This document shows positions 1 through 9,792 of a DNA stretch of 64,000 bases, piece after piece (the first letter of the stretch is position 1; each line of letters begins with the position of its first letter). The notes under the pieces were generated by a model. The model made no database searches. It was not told where the DNA came from and saw nothing but the letters and a program-made list of their open reading frames with translations. The DNA is from Motiliproteus sp. (GTDB lineage Bacteria > Pseudomonadota > Gammaproteobacteria > Pseudomonadales > Balneatricaceae). Made by a program: the position numbers and the translations under genes. The stretch spans positions 1-64,000 of the forward strand of contig JAPHRD010000004.1 of assembly GCA_026196225.1 (NCBI GenBank). The letters are read 5' to 3'.

Positions 1-2
1 AA

Positions 3-140
3 TCCAGTGGCGACTTGCGAGCGGTACAGGAACTTCTGGGGCATGCGGATATCGCTACCACCCAGATCTACACCCATTTGGATTTCCAGCATTTAGCCGA
101 TGTCTATGACGGTGCCCATCCACGGGCCAGGAAGAAATAA
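3..140 (+). CDS. xerC: Tyrosine recombinase XerC, C-terminal fragment (truncated by window start)
   Basis: Frame 3 reads [45 protein letters not shown], the LLGHxxxxTTQxYTH integrase signature. Confidence 0.9.
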   Translation, partial: SSGDLRAVQELLGHADIATTQIYTHLDFQHLADVYDGAHPRARKK

Positions 141-144
141 AGCA

Positions 145-852
145 ATGATCCGAGTTATCACTTTTGACCTGGATGACACCCTATGGGCGGTTGACCCGGT
201 TATCAAAAAAGCCAACCAGACCCTCTATCGCTGGCTTAGTGAGCGAGCACCCGCTTTTACCGAACGCTACCAGATCAGCGACTTCGCAACCCTCCAGCGA
301 CAGGTCGTAGAGCGACACCCCCATTGGGCACACAGCGTTACTGCGATTCGCCTTGGTGTACTGCGCGAGGGATTGATCGCCAGTGGATATCATGGCAGAC
401 AATTAGAGCAGCAAGTTGAACAAGCCTTTGATTGCTTCCTCAAAGCCCGCAACCAAGTCGCTTTCTTCAATCATGCTATCCACATGCTGGACCAGCTTCA
501 CGGACGCTATCAACTGGGAGCTCTCAGCAATGGCAATGCCGATATCGAGCTAGTGGGGCTGGGAGATCATTTCGATTTTTGCTTCAACGCTGACCAGGTC
601 GGCAGCGCCAAGCCCGATCCGCTGATGTTTGAAAAGATGCTGGAATTTACCGGCGCCCAGGCCAATGAAGTTGTCCACGTGGGCGACAATCCCAGTCATG
701 ATATTCAGGGGGCCCACAACGCCGGCGTCTACAGCCTCTGGGTTAATCTTGAGCAGATCAAATGGCCTGGCGGCACACCGGCCACCTTGGAAGTGCAGTG
801 CTTAAGTGAAATTCCTGCGGCAATCTATCGGTTAAACGATCAGCTTACATAA
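145..852 (+). CDS. HAD-family hydrolase
   Basis: MIRVITFDLDDTLW motif I, GALSNGNAD, HVGDNPSHDIQGAHNAG motif IV; start trimmed from 100 to the ATG at 145. Confidence 0.9.
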   Translation: MIRVITFDLDDTLWAVDPVIKKANQTLYRWLSERAPAFTERYQISDFATLQRQVVERHPHWAHSVTAIRLGVLREGLIASGYHGRQLEQQVEQAFDCFLKARNQVAFFNHAIHMLDQLHGRYQLGALSNGNADIELVGLGDHFDFCFNADQVGSAKPDPLMFEKMLEFTGAQANEVVHVGDNPSHDIQGAHNAGVYSLWVNLEQIKWPGGTPATLEVQCLSEIPAAIYRLNDQLT

Positions 853-2020
853 AGATTTCCAGCAGGTCATTTAAGAACAACCTACCTCTAGCACTGGGAG
901 CAAGTCTGTTGGGATCAACCGTCAGCAAATCCAGTGCCCTAGCTTTCTCCAACAAAGGGGCGATATCGTCCAACAAAAGCCCCGTTCGTTGTGCAAAAAG
1001 ATCCGCATCGACACCTCGATAGAGCCGCAGTGCGTTCATCATAAATTCCAACGCTAGGGCATCTGTGTCGATCATCTCAGAGCCCGACAAGTAACCATTA
1101 CCGCTAATCAAACGGCCCAGCGCATCCATGTAGGCTTTCGGCTGGCGTCTTTTCCATCGACGTTCAACGGAACCGGTATCCATATGCGTACATTTCCCAT
1201 GGGCACCCGCACCGATCCCCAGGTAGTCGCCAAACTGCCAATAGTTTAAGTTGTGACGACTCTGTTGCACCGGCTGACTGTAGGCAGAGATCTCGTACTG
1301 CTGGTACCCCGCTTCTGCTAACAGAGCCTGCCCCTGCTGCTGGATCTGCCACAGCGCATCGTCCTCCGGCAACGTTGGTGGCCGGTTATGGAATTCAGTA
1401 TTGGGTTCAATGGTCAGCTGGTACCAGGAGAGATGCCCAGGATTCAGATCGATCGCCTGCTGCAGATCTGCCATAGCCTGCTCCGGTGACTGTCCTGGCA
1501 GACCGTGCATCAAATCAAGATTAATTCGCTGAAAGCCCAGATCTTGCGCGCGCTTGATAGCCTCGACAGCCTCTTCGGCACTATGAATCCTGCCAAGCGC
1601 CTTCAGGCAATTATCATCAAAGCTTTGAATGCCAATAGACAGTCGATTGATTCCGGCTTGCTGAAATGCCTTAAATCGAGCCTGCTCAAAGGTACCCGGA
1701 TTGGCTTCCAGGGTAACCTCTATCGATTCTTCAAAGCCTACCTGCGCCTCCACCTCACTCAGCAGCTGCAGATAGAAATCACCACTGAGCAGGCTGGGGG
1801 TACCTCCGCCGATAAAGATCGAATGCAATCGACGCCCCTGCACCAGCGGTAATTCCTGACGTAGATCCGCCAGTAATGCCTGCAAATATTGCTGCTCCGG
1901 AAGGGTCTCCGGCTGATGATGGGAATTAAAGTCACAGTAGGGGCATTTGCGCACACACCAGGGCACATGCACGTAGATACTCAAGGGCGGTAACTGGATC
2001 CGCCCTGCCACAACATTCAT
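845..2020 (-). CDS. hemW: Radical SAM heme chaperone HemW (CPO-III-like)
   Basis: YVHVPWCVRKCPYCDFNSH radical SAM CxxxCxxC; FIGGGTPSLL; adjacent to rdgB. Confidence 0.95.
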   Translation of the reverse strand: MNVVAGRIQLPPLSIYVHVPWCVRKCPYCDFNSHHQPETLPEQQYLQALLADLRQELPLVQGRRLHSIFIGGGTPSLLSGDFYLQLLSEVEAQVGFEESIEVTLEANPGTFEQARFKAFQQAGINRLSIGIQSFDDNCLKALGRIHSAEEAVEAIKRAQDLGFQRINLDLMHGLPGQSPEQAMADLQQAIDLNPGHLSWYQLTIEPNTEFHNRPPTLPEDDALWQIQQQGQALLAEAGYQQYEISAYSQPVQQSRHNLNYWQFGDYLGIGAGAHGKCTHMDTGSVERRWKRRQPKAYMDALGRLISGNGYLSGSEMIDTDALALEFMMNALRLYRGVDADLFAQRTGLLLDDIAPLLEKARALDLLTVDPNRLAPSARGRLFLNDLLEIFM

Positions 2021-2614
2021 TTAGCGCTGCGCCAATCGTTCGACCAACTGTCGTACCGCCTGACCCCGATGGCTGAGGCTGTTTTTCTGATCCGGAGCTA
2101 GCTCGGCAGAACAGCAGTCCAAGTCAGGAATATAAAACAGCGGATCGTAACCAAATCCATTGCTACCGCGAGGTTCCAGAACAATACGCCCCTCCCAGGT
2201 TCCCTGGCAGATCAGGGGCGTCGGATCCTCAGCGTGGCGCATAAACACCAACAGACACTGAAACCGTGCCGTTCGCTGCTCCTCGGGAAAGGAGCTCAGC
2301 ATACTGATCAGCTTGGCGTTGTTTTTATCGTCGGTGGCGTCGTCACCGGAGAAACGGGCCGAGAAGATGCCAGGCGCTCCGTCCAGCAAGTCGACTTCCA
2401 GCCCGGAGTCATCCGCCAGCGCCGGTAATCCGCTGATTCTACTGGCGTGTCGGGCCTTGATAATGGCATTCTCGACAAAACTAAGTCCGGTCTCGTCAGC
2501 ATCTGGCACATCAAAGCTGGACTGAGGAACCACCTGGTAATCCAGCCCTCCCAACACCTGATTAAACTCGTTCAATTTGCCGCGGTTACTGCTGGCTAAG
2601 ACTATTTTCTGCAT
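2021..2614 (-). CDS. rdgB: RdgB/HAM1 non-canonical purine NTP pyrophosphatase
   Basis: IVLASSNRGKLNEF, ALADDSGLEVDLLDGAPGIFSARFSG, GSNGFGYDPLFY. Confidence 0.95.
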   Translation of the reverse strand: MQKIVLASSNRGKLNEFNQVLGGLDYQVVPQSSFDVPDADETGLSFVENAIIKARHASRISGLPALADDSGLEVDLLDGAPGIFSARFSGDDATDDKNNAKLISMLSSFPEEQRTARFQCLLVFMRHAEDPTPLICQGTWEGRIVLEPRGSNGFGYDPLFYIPDLDCCSAELAPDQKNSLSHRGQAVRQLVERLAQR

Positions 2615-2648
2615 AAAATCTGTGTAATGTCCTGGAACGTTTTTCCGA

Positions 2649-3092
2649 TCAGTCAGCGTAAAAATGCTGCTTAAAGGTTAAGGAATAAGGTGGTTTGTTT
2701 GGATCAGGCTGCGCGCTTATTTCGAAGCTCAGCATTTCGTCATCGGTAAAGCGAAAACTGGCTATGTAATAGATCGACTCGCCTTCACGGATCTCAGTAA
2801 AGCTCAGATCCCGGCTCTGTCCGATCAGATTTTTTACCGTGCCTTTAACCATCGCTTTAACCGAAGGCTTTTCCTTACCCTCTTTTTTAAGCACGGCAAT
2901 ATTTACTAACGCTCGATACTTACTTCGCTGCAGATCATAAGCACTGGCAACATCCGGCGTGACAAAACTACTATTGAAGGCAACGTAATGCACTTCATAC
3001 TGATCAAACGGTTTAAACTGCTCTGCCTGGGCTATACCAGAAAACCAACTGGTCAGTGTAAAAACCAGAGCAATCAGGATTGATGGGCGCAT
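2649..3092 (-). CDS. DUF4426 family periplasmic protein
   Basis: Signal peptide, about 147 aa, conserved position between rdgB and metW. Confidence 0.8.
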   Translation of the reverse strand: MRPSILIALVFTLTSWFSGIAQAEQFKPFDQYEVHYVAFNSSFVTPDVASAYDLQRSKYRALVNIAVLKKEGKEKPSVKAMVKGTVKNLIGQSRDLSFTEIREGESIYYIASFRFTDDEMLSFEISAQPDPNKPPYSLTFKQHFYAD

Positions 3093-3129
3093 GACTTTCT
3101 CCTTATGTGTTCCCTATCGGTTTTCCGAC

Positions 3130-3720
3130 CTATTTAGTAACCCGGTAGATGGCGATTTCACCCAGCATATTGGGCCATAGACGAGTCGACCAACGGTCCC
3201 GATGCTGACTGTCCACCACCGTACGTTCCAGGATATGGATATTCTTCTGCCAACAAAGTGCTTCAAAATCTTTAAAGGTACAGAAATGTATGTTCGGCGT
3301 GTTATACCAAGTATAGGGGAGAAATTTTGATACTGGCATTTTGCCTCTAAATGCCAGATAACCCCGCGCCCGCCAGTGCCCAAAATTGGGAAAGGTGATG
3401 ATACTTTCCTTGCCCACCCGCAACATTTCGTCCAGCACCATATCCGGCCGCCGCACCGTTTGCAGGGCTTGGGTCATAAGTACAACATCAAAGCTGTTAT
3501 CGGTGAAATTGGTCAGGCCCTGATTAAGATCCTGCTGAATAACATTGATACCGGCCTTGATACAGGCGGTAATATCATCGGCATTGATCTCCAGCCCATA
3601 GCCTTGGATACCTCGATTCTCAGTCAGATAGCTGAGCAGTTCGCCCCGACCACAACCCAAATCCAACAGACGGCTACCCGGCTTGATCCACTCCTGAATA
3701 ATTTCCAGATCAGCTCGCAT
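3130..3720 (-). CDS. metW: Methionine biosynthesis protein MetW (SAM methyltransferase fold)
   Basis: [18 protein letters not shown]; overlaps metX. Confidence 0.93.
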   Translation of the reverse strand: MRADLEIIQEWIKPGSRLLDLGCGRGELLSYLTENRGIQGYGLEINADDITACIKAGINVIQQDLNQGLTNFTDNSFDVVLMTQALQTVRRPDMVLDEMLRVGKESIITFPNFGHWRARGYLAFRGKMPVSKFLPYTWYNTPNIHFCTFKDFEALCWQKNIHILERTVVDSQHRDRWSTRLWPNMLGEIAIYRVTK

Positions 3721-4894
3721 TGGTAACCTCCTCGCTCTTCTCTACGCTACTAGAGACTCTATCCATATAAGCGTTGAAGATCTCCATATAGCGGGGGATG
3801 GGTATCAGAAAAGCGTCATGTCCCTGAGCGGCTTCAATCTCCGCATAATTAACTGACTTACCTGCCGCAATCAAGGCATCAACAATCTCACGGGATCGCT
3901 GCGGAGAGAATCGCCAGTCGGTGGTAAAAGAAACCACCAGAAACTGGCACGTTGCTTGTGATAGCGCTGCCACCAGATCGTCATCGTAATCGGCTGCAGG
4001 ATCGTAGTAATCCAGCGCTTTGGTCATCAGCAGGTAGGTATTGGCATCAAAGGTCTCGGAGAAGGTCTCTCCTTGGTAGCGCAGATAGCTCTCCACTTCA
4101 AAATCCGCATCGAAATCGTAGCTGAATTTACCCTTACGCAGATCCCGACCAAACTTATCAGCCATCGAGTCGTCGGACAGATAAGTGATATGGCCAACCA
4201 TTCTAGCCAGCATCAGGCCGCGCTTGGGGATGGTCTCCTGCTCGCGATAGCGCCCCTGATGAAAACCGGGATCCTTACTGATGGCTTGCCGGGCCACCTC
4301 GTTGAAAGCGATATTCTGGGCTGACAATTTAGGCGCGGCGGCAATCACCAGGCTGTGCTTGAGCCGATCAGGAAAATCGATCGCCCACTGCATCGCCTGC
4401 ATGCCTCCCAGGCTGCCACCAATCACCGCCGCCCAGCACTGAATACCCAATCGATCCGCCAATCGTGCCTGGCTCACCACCCAGTCCTTCGCCGTCACCA
4501 TAGGAAAGTCGGGGCCGTAGAGCTCACCGGTTTCCGGATTAGTGCTATTGGGGCCGGTACTGCCGTGACAGCCACCGAGATTATTGAGGGCAACTACAAA
4601 AAAGCGATCCGTATCGATCGGTTTGCCTGGACCGACAGCGCTATCCCACCAACCGGGCTTACGGTCGTCCATACTATGGTAGCCAGCCACATGGTGATGA
4701 CCGCTCAAGGCGTGACAGATCAGGATGCCATTGCTGGCAGACTCATTGAGTTCACCGTAGGTTTCTATTATCAAATCGTAACTGGGCAGGGTACGGCCAC
4801 AGACCAGCGGTAAAGGCTTGGCAAAATGTAAGGTTTGCGGCTCTACCAAGCCGACGGAATCTTCAGGAATTGTTTTAGGCATGTCGATAACCAA
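3710..4894 (-). CDS. metX: Homoserine O-acyltransferase MetX
   Basis: Alpha/beta hydrolase fold with [27 protein letters not shown]; paired with metW. Confidence 0.94.
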   Translation of the reverse strand: MVIDMPKTIPEDSVGLVEPQTLHFAKPLPLVCGRTLPSYDLIIETYGELNESASNGILICHALSGHHHVAGYHSMDDRKPGWWDSAVGPGKPIDTDRFFVVALNNLGGCHGSTGPNSTNPETGELYGPDFPMVTAKDWVVSQARLADRLGIQCWAAVIGGSLGGMQAMQWAIDFPDRLKHSLVIAAAPKLSAQNIAFNEVARQAISKDPGFHQGRYREQETIPKRGLMLARMVGHITYLSDDSMADKFGRDLRKGKFSYDFDADFEVESYLRYQGETFSETFDANTYLLMTKALDYYDPAADYDDDLVAALSQATCQFLVVSFTTDWRFSPQRSREIVDALIAAGKSVNYAEIEAAQGHDAFLIPIPRYMEIFNAYMDRVSSSVEKSEEVTNAS

Positions 4895-5090
4895 AAGAAC
4901 GCAGAATGACTGTATGTTAAGAGCTAACCGAATATGTCAGTCACATCTCATACAGTAACGCAGGGAGCTCAGGGTTCATTATGATCATCTCTATTATGCT
5001 CCGGCCAGCGTCGTTTGGTTACAAAAGCAACGCAAACCAGTTTCTCGATCTGCCTCCGCCACCAGTGCAAAGGCAGTCTTACTGCTAACA

Positions 5091-5633
5091 TCAGTGCAAA
5101 ATTTGGGAGAGCTGCAGCTGTATCACCTGTATCGCCAGAAAGATCAGTATCGGTGACAGATCAAGGCCGCCGATGGGAGGGATCACTTTCCGTGCCAGAC
5201 TGAATACCGGCTCTGTCAGCTGTCCGATCAGTTGAGGCGCCGGATGGTAACTGTTTGGAGCCACCCAACTGACAATCACCGAGGCGATGACGGCGTAGAA
5301 ATAGATATCCAGTACGGTACTCAAGGTACTGACCAAAGCCATCACGATGACAGAAAGCACGTTGGGAAATTGTCCCGCCACCACAAATAGCAACATAAAG
5401 GTGGCAAACTTCACCAAAATAGCCAGTATCAAGGCTGAAAAATCTTTCCCGGCAATCGCTGGGCATACCGCCCGAATAGGCGCGATAGGTACGCTGGTCA
5501 TCTTGGCAACGGCCTGGGAGATGGGATTGTAAAAATCAGCATGGGACATCTGCAGCAGGAATCGTAGTAACACGATAAATGCGTAAAACTCACCCAGTGT
5601 TCTGATGATGAGGCTGAAGGATTCATGTCCCAT
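5091..5633 (-). CDS. yggT: YggT family membrane protein
   Basis: Two YggT-like repeats (LLRFLLQMSHADFYNPISQ); conserved position beside proC. Confidence 0.9.
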   Translation of the reverse strand: MGHESFSLIIRTLGEFYAFIVLLRFLLQMSHADFYNPISQAVAKMTSVPIAPIRAVCPAIAGKDFSALILAILVKFATFMLLFVVAGQFPNVLSVIVMALVSTLSTVLDIYFYAVIASVIVSWVAPNSYHPAPQLIGQLTEPVFSLARKVIPPIGGLDLSPILIFLAIQVIQLQLSQILH

Positions 5634-5828
5634 TGTCGCTGTGTCTCCCCGTTGGGCTACTAACCGTTAATTCTGTCTAAACACCTGATTTCATAAAGCT
5701 ATCTTGTTGGCAAAAATCACCGCCCCGTCCGTTATCGCCAGAATCAGGCCTAAGCGCTGGGGCGCTATTTACAGGTTACCTATAATAGGGCCAGGTCTCT
5801 GTCATTTCCACCGTGCTCAGCAAATCCC

Positions 5829-6668
5829 TTAGTCGCTTCCCAACTCTTCAGCCAGACTTTTGGAACGATCCGCACAGGCGACCATCGCTTGATCAAACAA
5901 TCCGCGAATATCTCCTTGCTCGAACGCTTCTACTGCTTTTTCTGTGGTGCCATTAGGGGAGGTGACCCTGCGTCGCAGTTCTGCCACATCCACATCGCTG
6001 GCTTTCGCCATTTTAGCGGCCCCCAGAGCGGTCTGCAGAGTAAGCTGGGTGCTGACGTCGGTGCTGAGCCCAAGTCGCTCTCCGGCCGAAATCATCGCTT
6101 CCATCACCAGAAAATAGTAGGCTGGGCCACTTCCGGAAACAGCAGTCACGGCGTCCAGCTGCTCCTCTTGATCGACCCACAGGGAAATCCCCACCGCACT
6201 CAAAATCTGCTCCGCCTGCTGTTTCTGTGCATCACTGACCTGGCTATTGGCAAACAGGCCACTGGCCCCCGTCTCCACCAAGGCCGGTGTATTAGGCATA
6301 CAGCGAACAATGGCAGTTTCATCTCCCAGCCAGCGTTGCATACTGTCCACCATAATGCCGGCAGCGATAGAGATCACCAGTGCGGGCTTCTGTTCCAGTG
6401 TTGGCTTCAGAGCCTGAGCTACGGTTCCCAGCACCTGGGGCTTTACCGCCAAGACCAACACTTCTGCTTCACTGGCAACCTGCTGATTGTCTTCACTGAT
6501 GGAGATCCCCCAATCGCTAGCCATCTGAGCCAGTTTCTCGGAGGATGGATCTGAAGCCCAGATATTCTTCGGCGGATAATTCTTGGCCAACAAACCTCCA
6601 ATGATGGCTGACGCCATGTTGCCTGCGCCGATAAAACCAATAACCGGAAAATTGCTCTCTGTATTCAC
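5829..6668 (-). CDS. proC: Pyrroline-5-carboxylate reductase
   Basis: VIGFIGAGNMASAIIGGLL, VSGSGPAYYFLVMEA; GTG start at 6668 fits the family better than the ORF-track start at 6791. Confidence 0.93.
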   Translation of the reverse strand: MNTESNFPVIGFIGAGNMASAIIGGLLAKNYPPKNIWASDPSSEKLAQMASDWGISISEDNQQVASEAEVLVLAVKPQVLGTVAQALKPTLEQKPALVISIAAGIMVDSMQRWLGDETAIVRCMPNTPALVETGASGLFANSQVSDAQKQQAEQILSAVGISLWVDQEEQLDAVTAVSGSGPAYYFLVMEAMISAGERLGLSTDVSTQLTLQTALGAAKMAKASDVDVAELRRRVTSPNGTTEKAVEAFEQGDIRGLFDQAMVACADRSKSLAEELGSD

Positions 6669-6708
6669 CTGTGTACCTGCCTGAAATAAAAAATTCGTGA
6701 AGCTAAAA

Positions 6709-7407
6709 TTAGTCGGGGCTGGAGTATTTGCGTGGCCCAAAAATCGCGGTACCAATCCTGACCATGGTCGAGCCTGCGGCGATCGCGGCATCCATATCCT
6801 GGCTCATTCCCATGGATAGGGTATCCAGCTGTGGGTATTTAACTTTTAAGCTGTTCTGCAAAGACTGCAGGCTAGCGAAAGTCTCTCGCTGGTGCTGCGA
6901 ATCCATTCCCGCTTCCGGAATAGCCATTAAGCCACGGATCCGCAGATTGGACAGTGTCTGTAGCTCGGCAAGTAGCGGCTCAACTTGGTCAACAGCGACA
7001 CCGGATTTACTAAACTCTTCGCTGATATTGACCTGGACGCAGACATTTAAAGGAGGCAATCCCGCCGGACGTTGCTTATCCAGGCGGCGGGCAATCTTAA
7101 TACGATCAACACTGTGCACCCAATCGAACAACTCTGCCACCGGGCGGGTCTTGTTAGATTGCAGCGGGCCGATAAAATGCCAACGAATATCCAGCGCCTC
7201 CAGCGCTTCGATCTTGGCAACCGCATCCTGCAGGTAGTTTTCACCAAAATCCTGGATACCCGCCTGATAGGCTTCCCGAACCTCTTCGGCTGGTCGTGTC
7301 TTGCTAACCGCCATTAGGGCCACTGAACCTTGCAAGCGCCCACAACGGCTCTCCGCTTCAGTGATCCGTGTCAAAGTTTGGGATATATTCTCTGCTATGC
7401 TAGTCAT
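6709..7407 (-). CDS. yggS: PLP homeostasis protein (YggS/PROSC family)
   Basis: LMAVSKTRPAEEVREAYQAGIQDFGENYLQDA; IRGLMAIP; LSMGMSQDMDAAIAAGSTMVRIGTAIFG. Confidence 0.95.
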   Translation of the reverse strand: MTSIAENISQTLTRITEAESRCGRLQGSVALMAVSKTRPAEEVREAYQAGIQDFGENYLQDAVAKIEALEALDIRWHFIGPLQSNKTRPVAELFDWVHSVDRIKIARRLDKQRPAGLPPLNVCVQVNISEEFSKSGVAVDQVEPLLAELQTLSNLRIRGLMAIPEAGMDSQHQRETFASLQSLQNSLKVKYPQLDTLSMGMSQDMDAAIAAGSTMVRIGTAIFGPRKYSSPD

Positions 7408-7474
7408 CAGAATTCAGTAATAATGCTGGGTAACTCACTTTATTTGATTGTCTTTTCAGGGTCCAGAGGGTGCT

Positions 7475-8509
7475 ATGGATATTACCGAACTCTTGACGTT
7501 CAGCGTGCAACAGAACGCGTCTGACCTCCACATTTCTTCCGGTCTACCACCAATGATTCGTGTCGATGGCGATATGCGCCGGATCAAAATGCCATCTCTG
7601 GACCACAAGCAGGTCCATAGCTTGGTGTACGACATCATGAACGACAAGCAACGAAAAGACTACGAAGAGTTCTTTGAAACCGATTTCTCCTTCGAAGTCC
7701 CTGGTTTGGCTCGCTTCCGTGTTAACGCCTTTAACCAGAATCGAGGCGCTGCGGCGGTATTCCGGACCATCCCAACCGACATCCTCAGCATGGAAACCCT
7801 GGGAATGGGCAAAGTGTTCCGAGAGCTGTCCGAGCGGCCCAGAGGCCTGGTGCTGGTTACTGGTCCCACCGGTTCCGGTAAAAGTACCACCCTGGCGGCC
7901 ATGGTGGACTACGTTAACGAAACCCGTAATGACCATATCCTCACCATCGAAGACCCCATCGAATTTGTTCACAACAGTAAAAAATGCTTGGTAAACCAGC
8001 GAGAGGTACACCGCGATACCTTAGGCTTTGCCGAAGCGCTGCGCTCGGCACTCCGAGAAGATCCCGATATTATCCTGGTGGGTGAGATGCGAGATCTGGA
8101 AACAATCCGCCTGGCATTAACTGCGGCCGAAACCGGCCACTTGGTATTCGGCACCTTGCACACTACCTCCGCCGCCAAGACCATCGACCGTGTTATCGAC
8201 GTATTCCCGGCCCAGGAAAAAGATATGGTCCGCTCGATGTTGTCGGAGTCGCTGGAAGGTATTATTTCCCAGACCCTGCTGAAGCGACCCAAAGGTGGCC
8301 GGATAGCGGCCCACGAAATCATGGTAGGCACCCCGGCGATTCGCAACCTGATCCGCGAAGACAAGGTGGCACAAATGTACTCGGCCATTCAGACCGGTGC
8401 TGGCTTCGGTATGCAGACTATGGATCAATGCCTGCAAGATCTACTGAAGAAAGGACTGATTTCTCGAGAAGCTGCGCGAGAAAAGGCCAAAATGCCGCAA
8501 AATTTCTAA
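7475..8509 (+). CDS. pilT: Type IV pilus retraction ATPase PilT
   Basis: MDITELLTFSVQQNASDLHISSGLPPMIRVDG; GPTGSGKSTTLAAMVDY Walker A; ATG at 7475. Confidence 0.97.
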   Translation: MDITELLTFSVQQNASDLHISSGLPPMIRVDGDMRRIKMPSLDHKQVHSLVYDIMNDKQRKDYEEFFETDFSFEVPGLARFRVNAFNQNRGAAAVFRTIPTDILSMETLGMGKVFRELSERPRGLVLVTGPTGSGKSTTLAAMVDYVNETRNDHILTIEDPIEFVHNSKKCLVNQREVHRDTLGFAEALRSALREDPDIILVGEMRDLETIRLALTAAETGHLVFGTLHTTSAAKTIDRVIDVFPAQEKDMVRSMLSESLEGIISQTLLKRPKGGRIAAHEIMVGTPAIRNLIREDKVAQMYSAIQTGAGFGMQTMDQCLQDLLKKGLISREAAREKAKMPQNF

Positions 8510-8567
8510 CCGTCTAAAAGCACAGATGCTACATTAATAAAATACGGATTATGGATGAGGTCGGTCA

Positions 8568-9719
8568 GTGGATTTTACACAACTCCTTAAAGTGATGGTC
8601 GAGCGGGATGCCTCTGACCTATTTATTACCGCAGGCGCACAGCCCAGCATCAAGGTTGACGGGACAGTTAAGCCCCTCACCCGTGATGTACTCTCAGCCC
8701 GCCAAGCCCGCGCGCTGACCTATAGCACCATGAATGACGCTCAGCAGAGCGAGTTTGAGGCCAACCATGAGTGCAATTACGCTATCAGCGCACCGACAAT
8801 CGGCCGTTTCCGGGTAAGTGCTTTTTTCCAGCGTAATTCCCCCGGCATGGTGTTGCGCCGGATTCAAACTCATATTCCAGATATGGAAACCCTGGGACTG
8901 CCCGCCGTGGTAAAAGATCTGGCGATGTCCAAACGGGGGCTGATCCTCTTTGTCGGTGGCACCAGTACCGGTAAGTCTACCTCTCTAGCATCGATGATCG
9001 ATTACCGAAACGATAGCAGTAAGGGCCATATCATCTGTATTGAGGACCCGATCGAATATATCCACGATCATAAAAACTGCATCATCACCCAGCGTGAAGT
9101 GGGCATCGATACCAACAGTTTTGAGATAGCCCTGAAAAACACCCTGCGCCAAGCACCCGATGTTATTTTGATGGGTGAGATCCGAAGCCGCGACACCATG
9201 GGATACGGCCTGCAGTTTGCCGAAACCGGCCACCTGTGTTTGGCAACCTTGCACGCCAACAATGCCAACCAGGCACTCGACCGAATTATCAGTTTCTTTG
9301 ACCCGGAACATCACAATCAAATGTGGATGGACCTGTCGCTAAACCTGAAAGCCATTGTGGCCCAACAACTACTTCCCACCACCGATGGTAAAGGCCGAGT
9401 CGCCGCCGTCGAAGTACTGCTCAACTCCCCTCTAGCATCGGACCTGATCCGTAAGGGCAATGTCCACGAGCTGAAGGAGCTGATGAAGAAGTCCACCAAC
9501 ATAGGTATGCAGACCTTCGATCAGCATCTGTTTAAACTGTTCGAAGATGGCAAAGTTACCTACGAGGATGCCCTGGCCCACGCAGACTCTGCCAACGACC
9601 TGCGCCTGATGATCAAACTTTCTGCCGAAGCCAATCCCAAGCTGGCCGAGCAAATAAAGTCCCAGGAAGACAACGATATGTTTTTTCTTCAGGAAGAGGA
9701 CGACTACCTCAACGTCTAG
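8568..9719 (+). CDS. pilU: PilT-like type IV pilus ATPase PilU
   Basis: Second PilT paralogue, VGGTSTGKSTSLASMIDYR; GTG start; DDDYLNV tail; downstream of pilT. Confidence 0.95.
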   Translation: MDFTQLLKVMVERDASDLFITAGAQPSIKVDGTVKPLTRDVLSARQARALTYSTMNDAQQSEFEANHECNYAISAPTIGRFRVSAFFQRNSPGMVLRRIQTHIPDMETLGLPAVVKDLAMSKRGLILFVGGTSTGKSTSLASMIDYRNDSSKGHIICIEDPIEYIHDHKNCIITQREVGIDTNSFEIALKNTLRQAPDVILMGEIRSRDTMGYGLQFAETGHLCLATLHANNANQALDRIISFFDPEHHNQMWMDLSLNLKAIVAQQLLPTTDGKGRVAAVEVLLNSPLASDLIRKGNVHELKELMKKSTNIGMQTFDQHLFKLFEDGKVTYEDALAHADSANDLRLMIKLSAEANPKLAEQIKSQEDNDMFFLQEEDDYLNV

Positions 9720-9740
9720 ACCCAGGAAACATCGCCCATA

Positions 9741-9773
9741 AAAAGGGCCGCATTTTAGCGGCCTTAATTTTTG
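9741..9773 (+). terminator. Rho-independent terminator after pilU
   Basis: GGCCGC-attt(ta)-GCGGCC hairpin followed by TTAATTTTTG. Confidence 0.8.
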
Positions 9774-9792
9774 TTAACTATTTCAAGAAATA

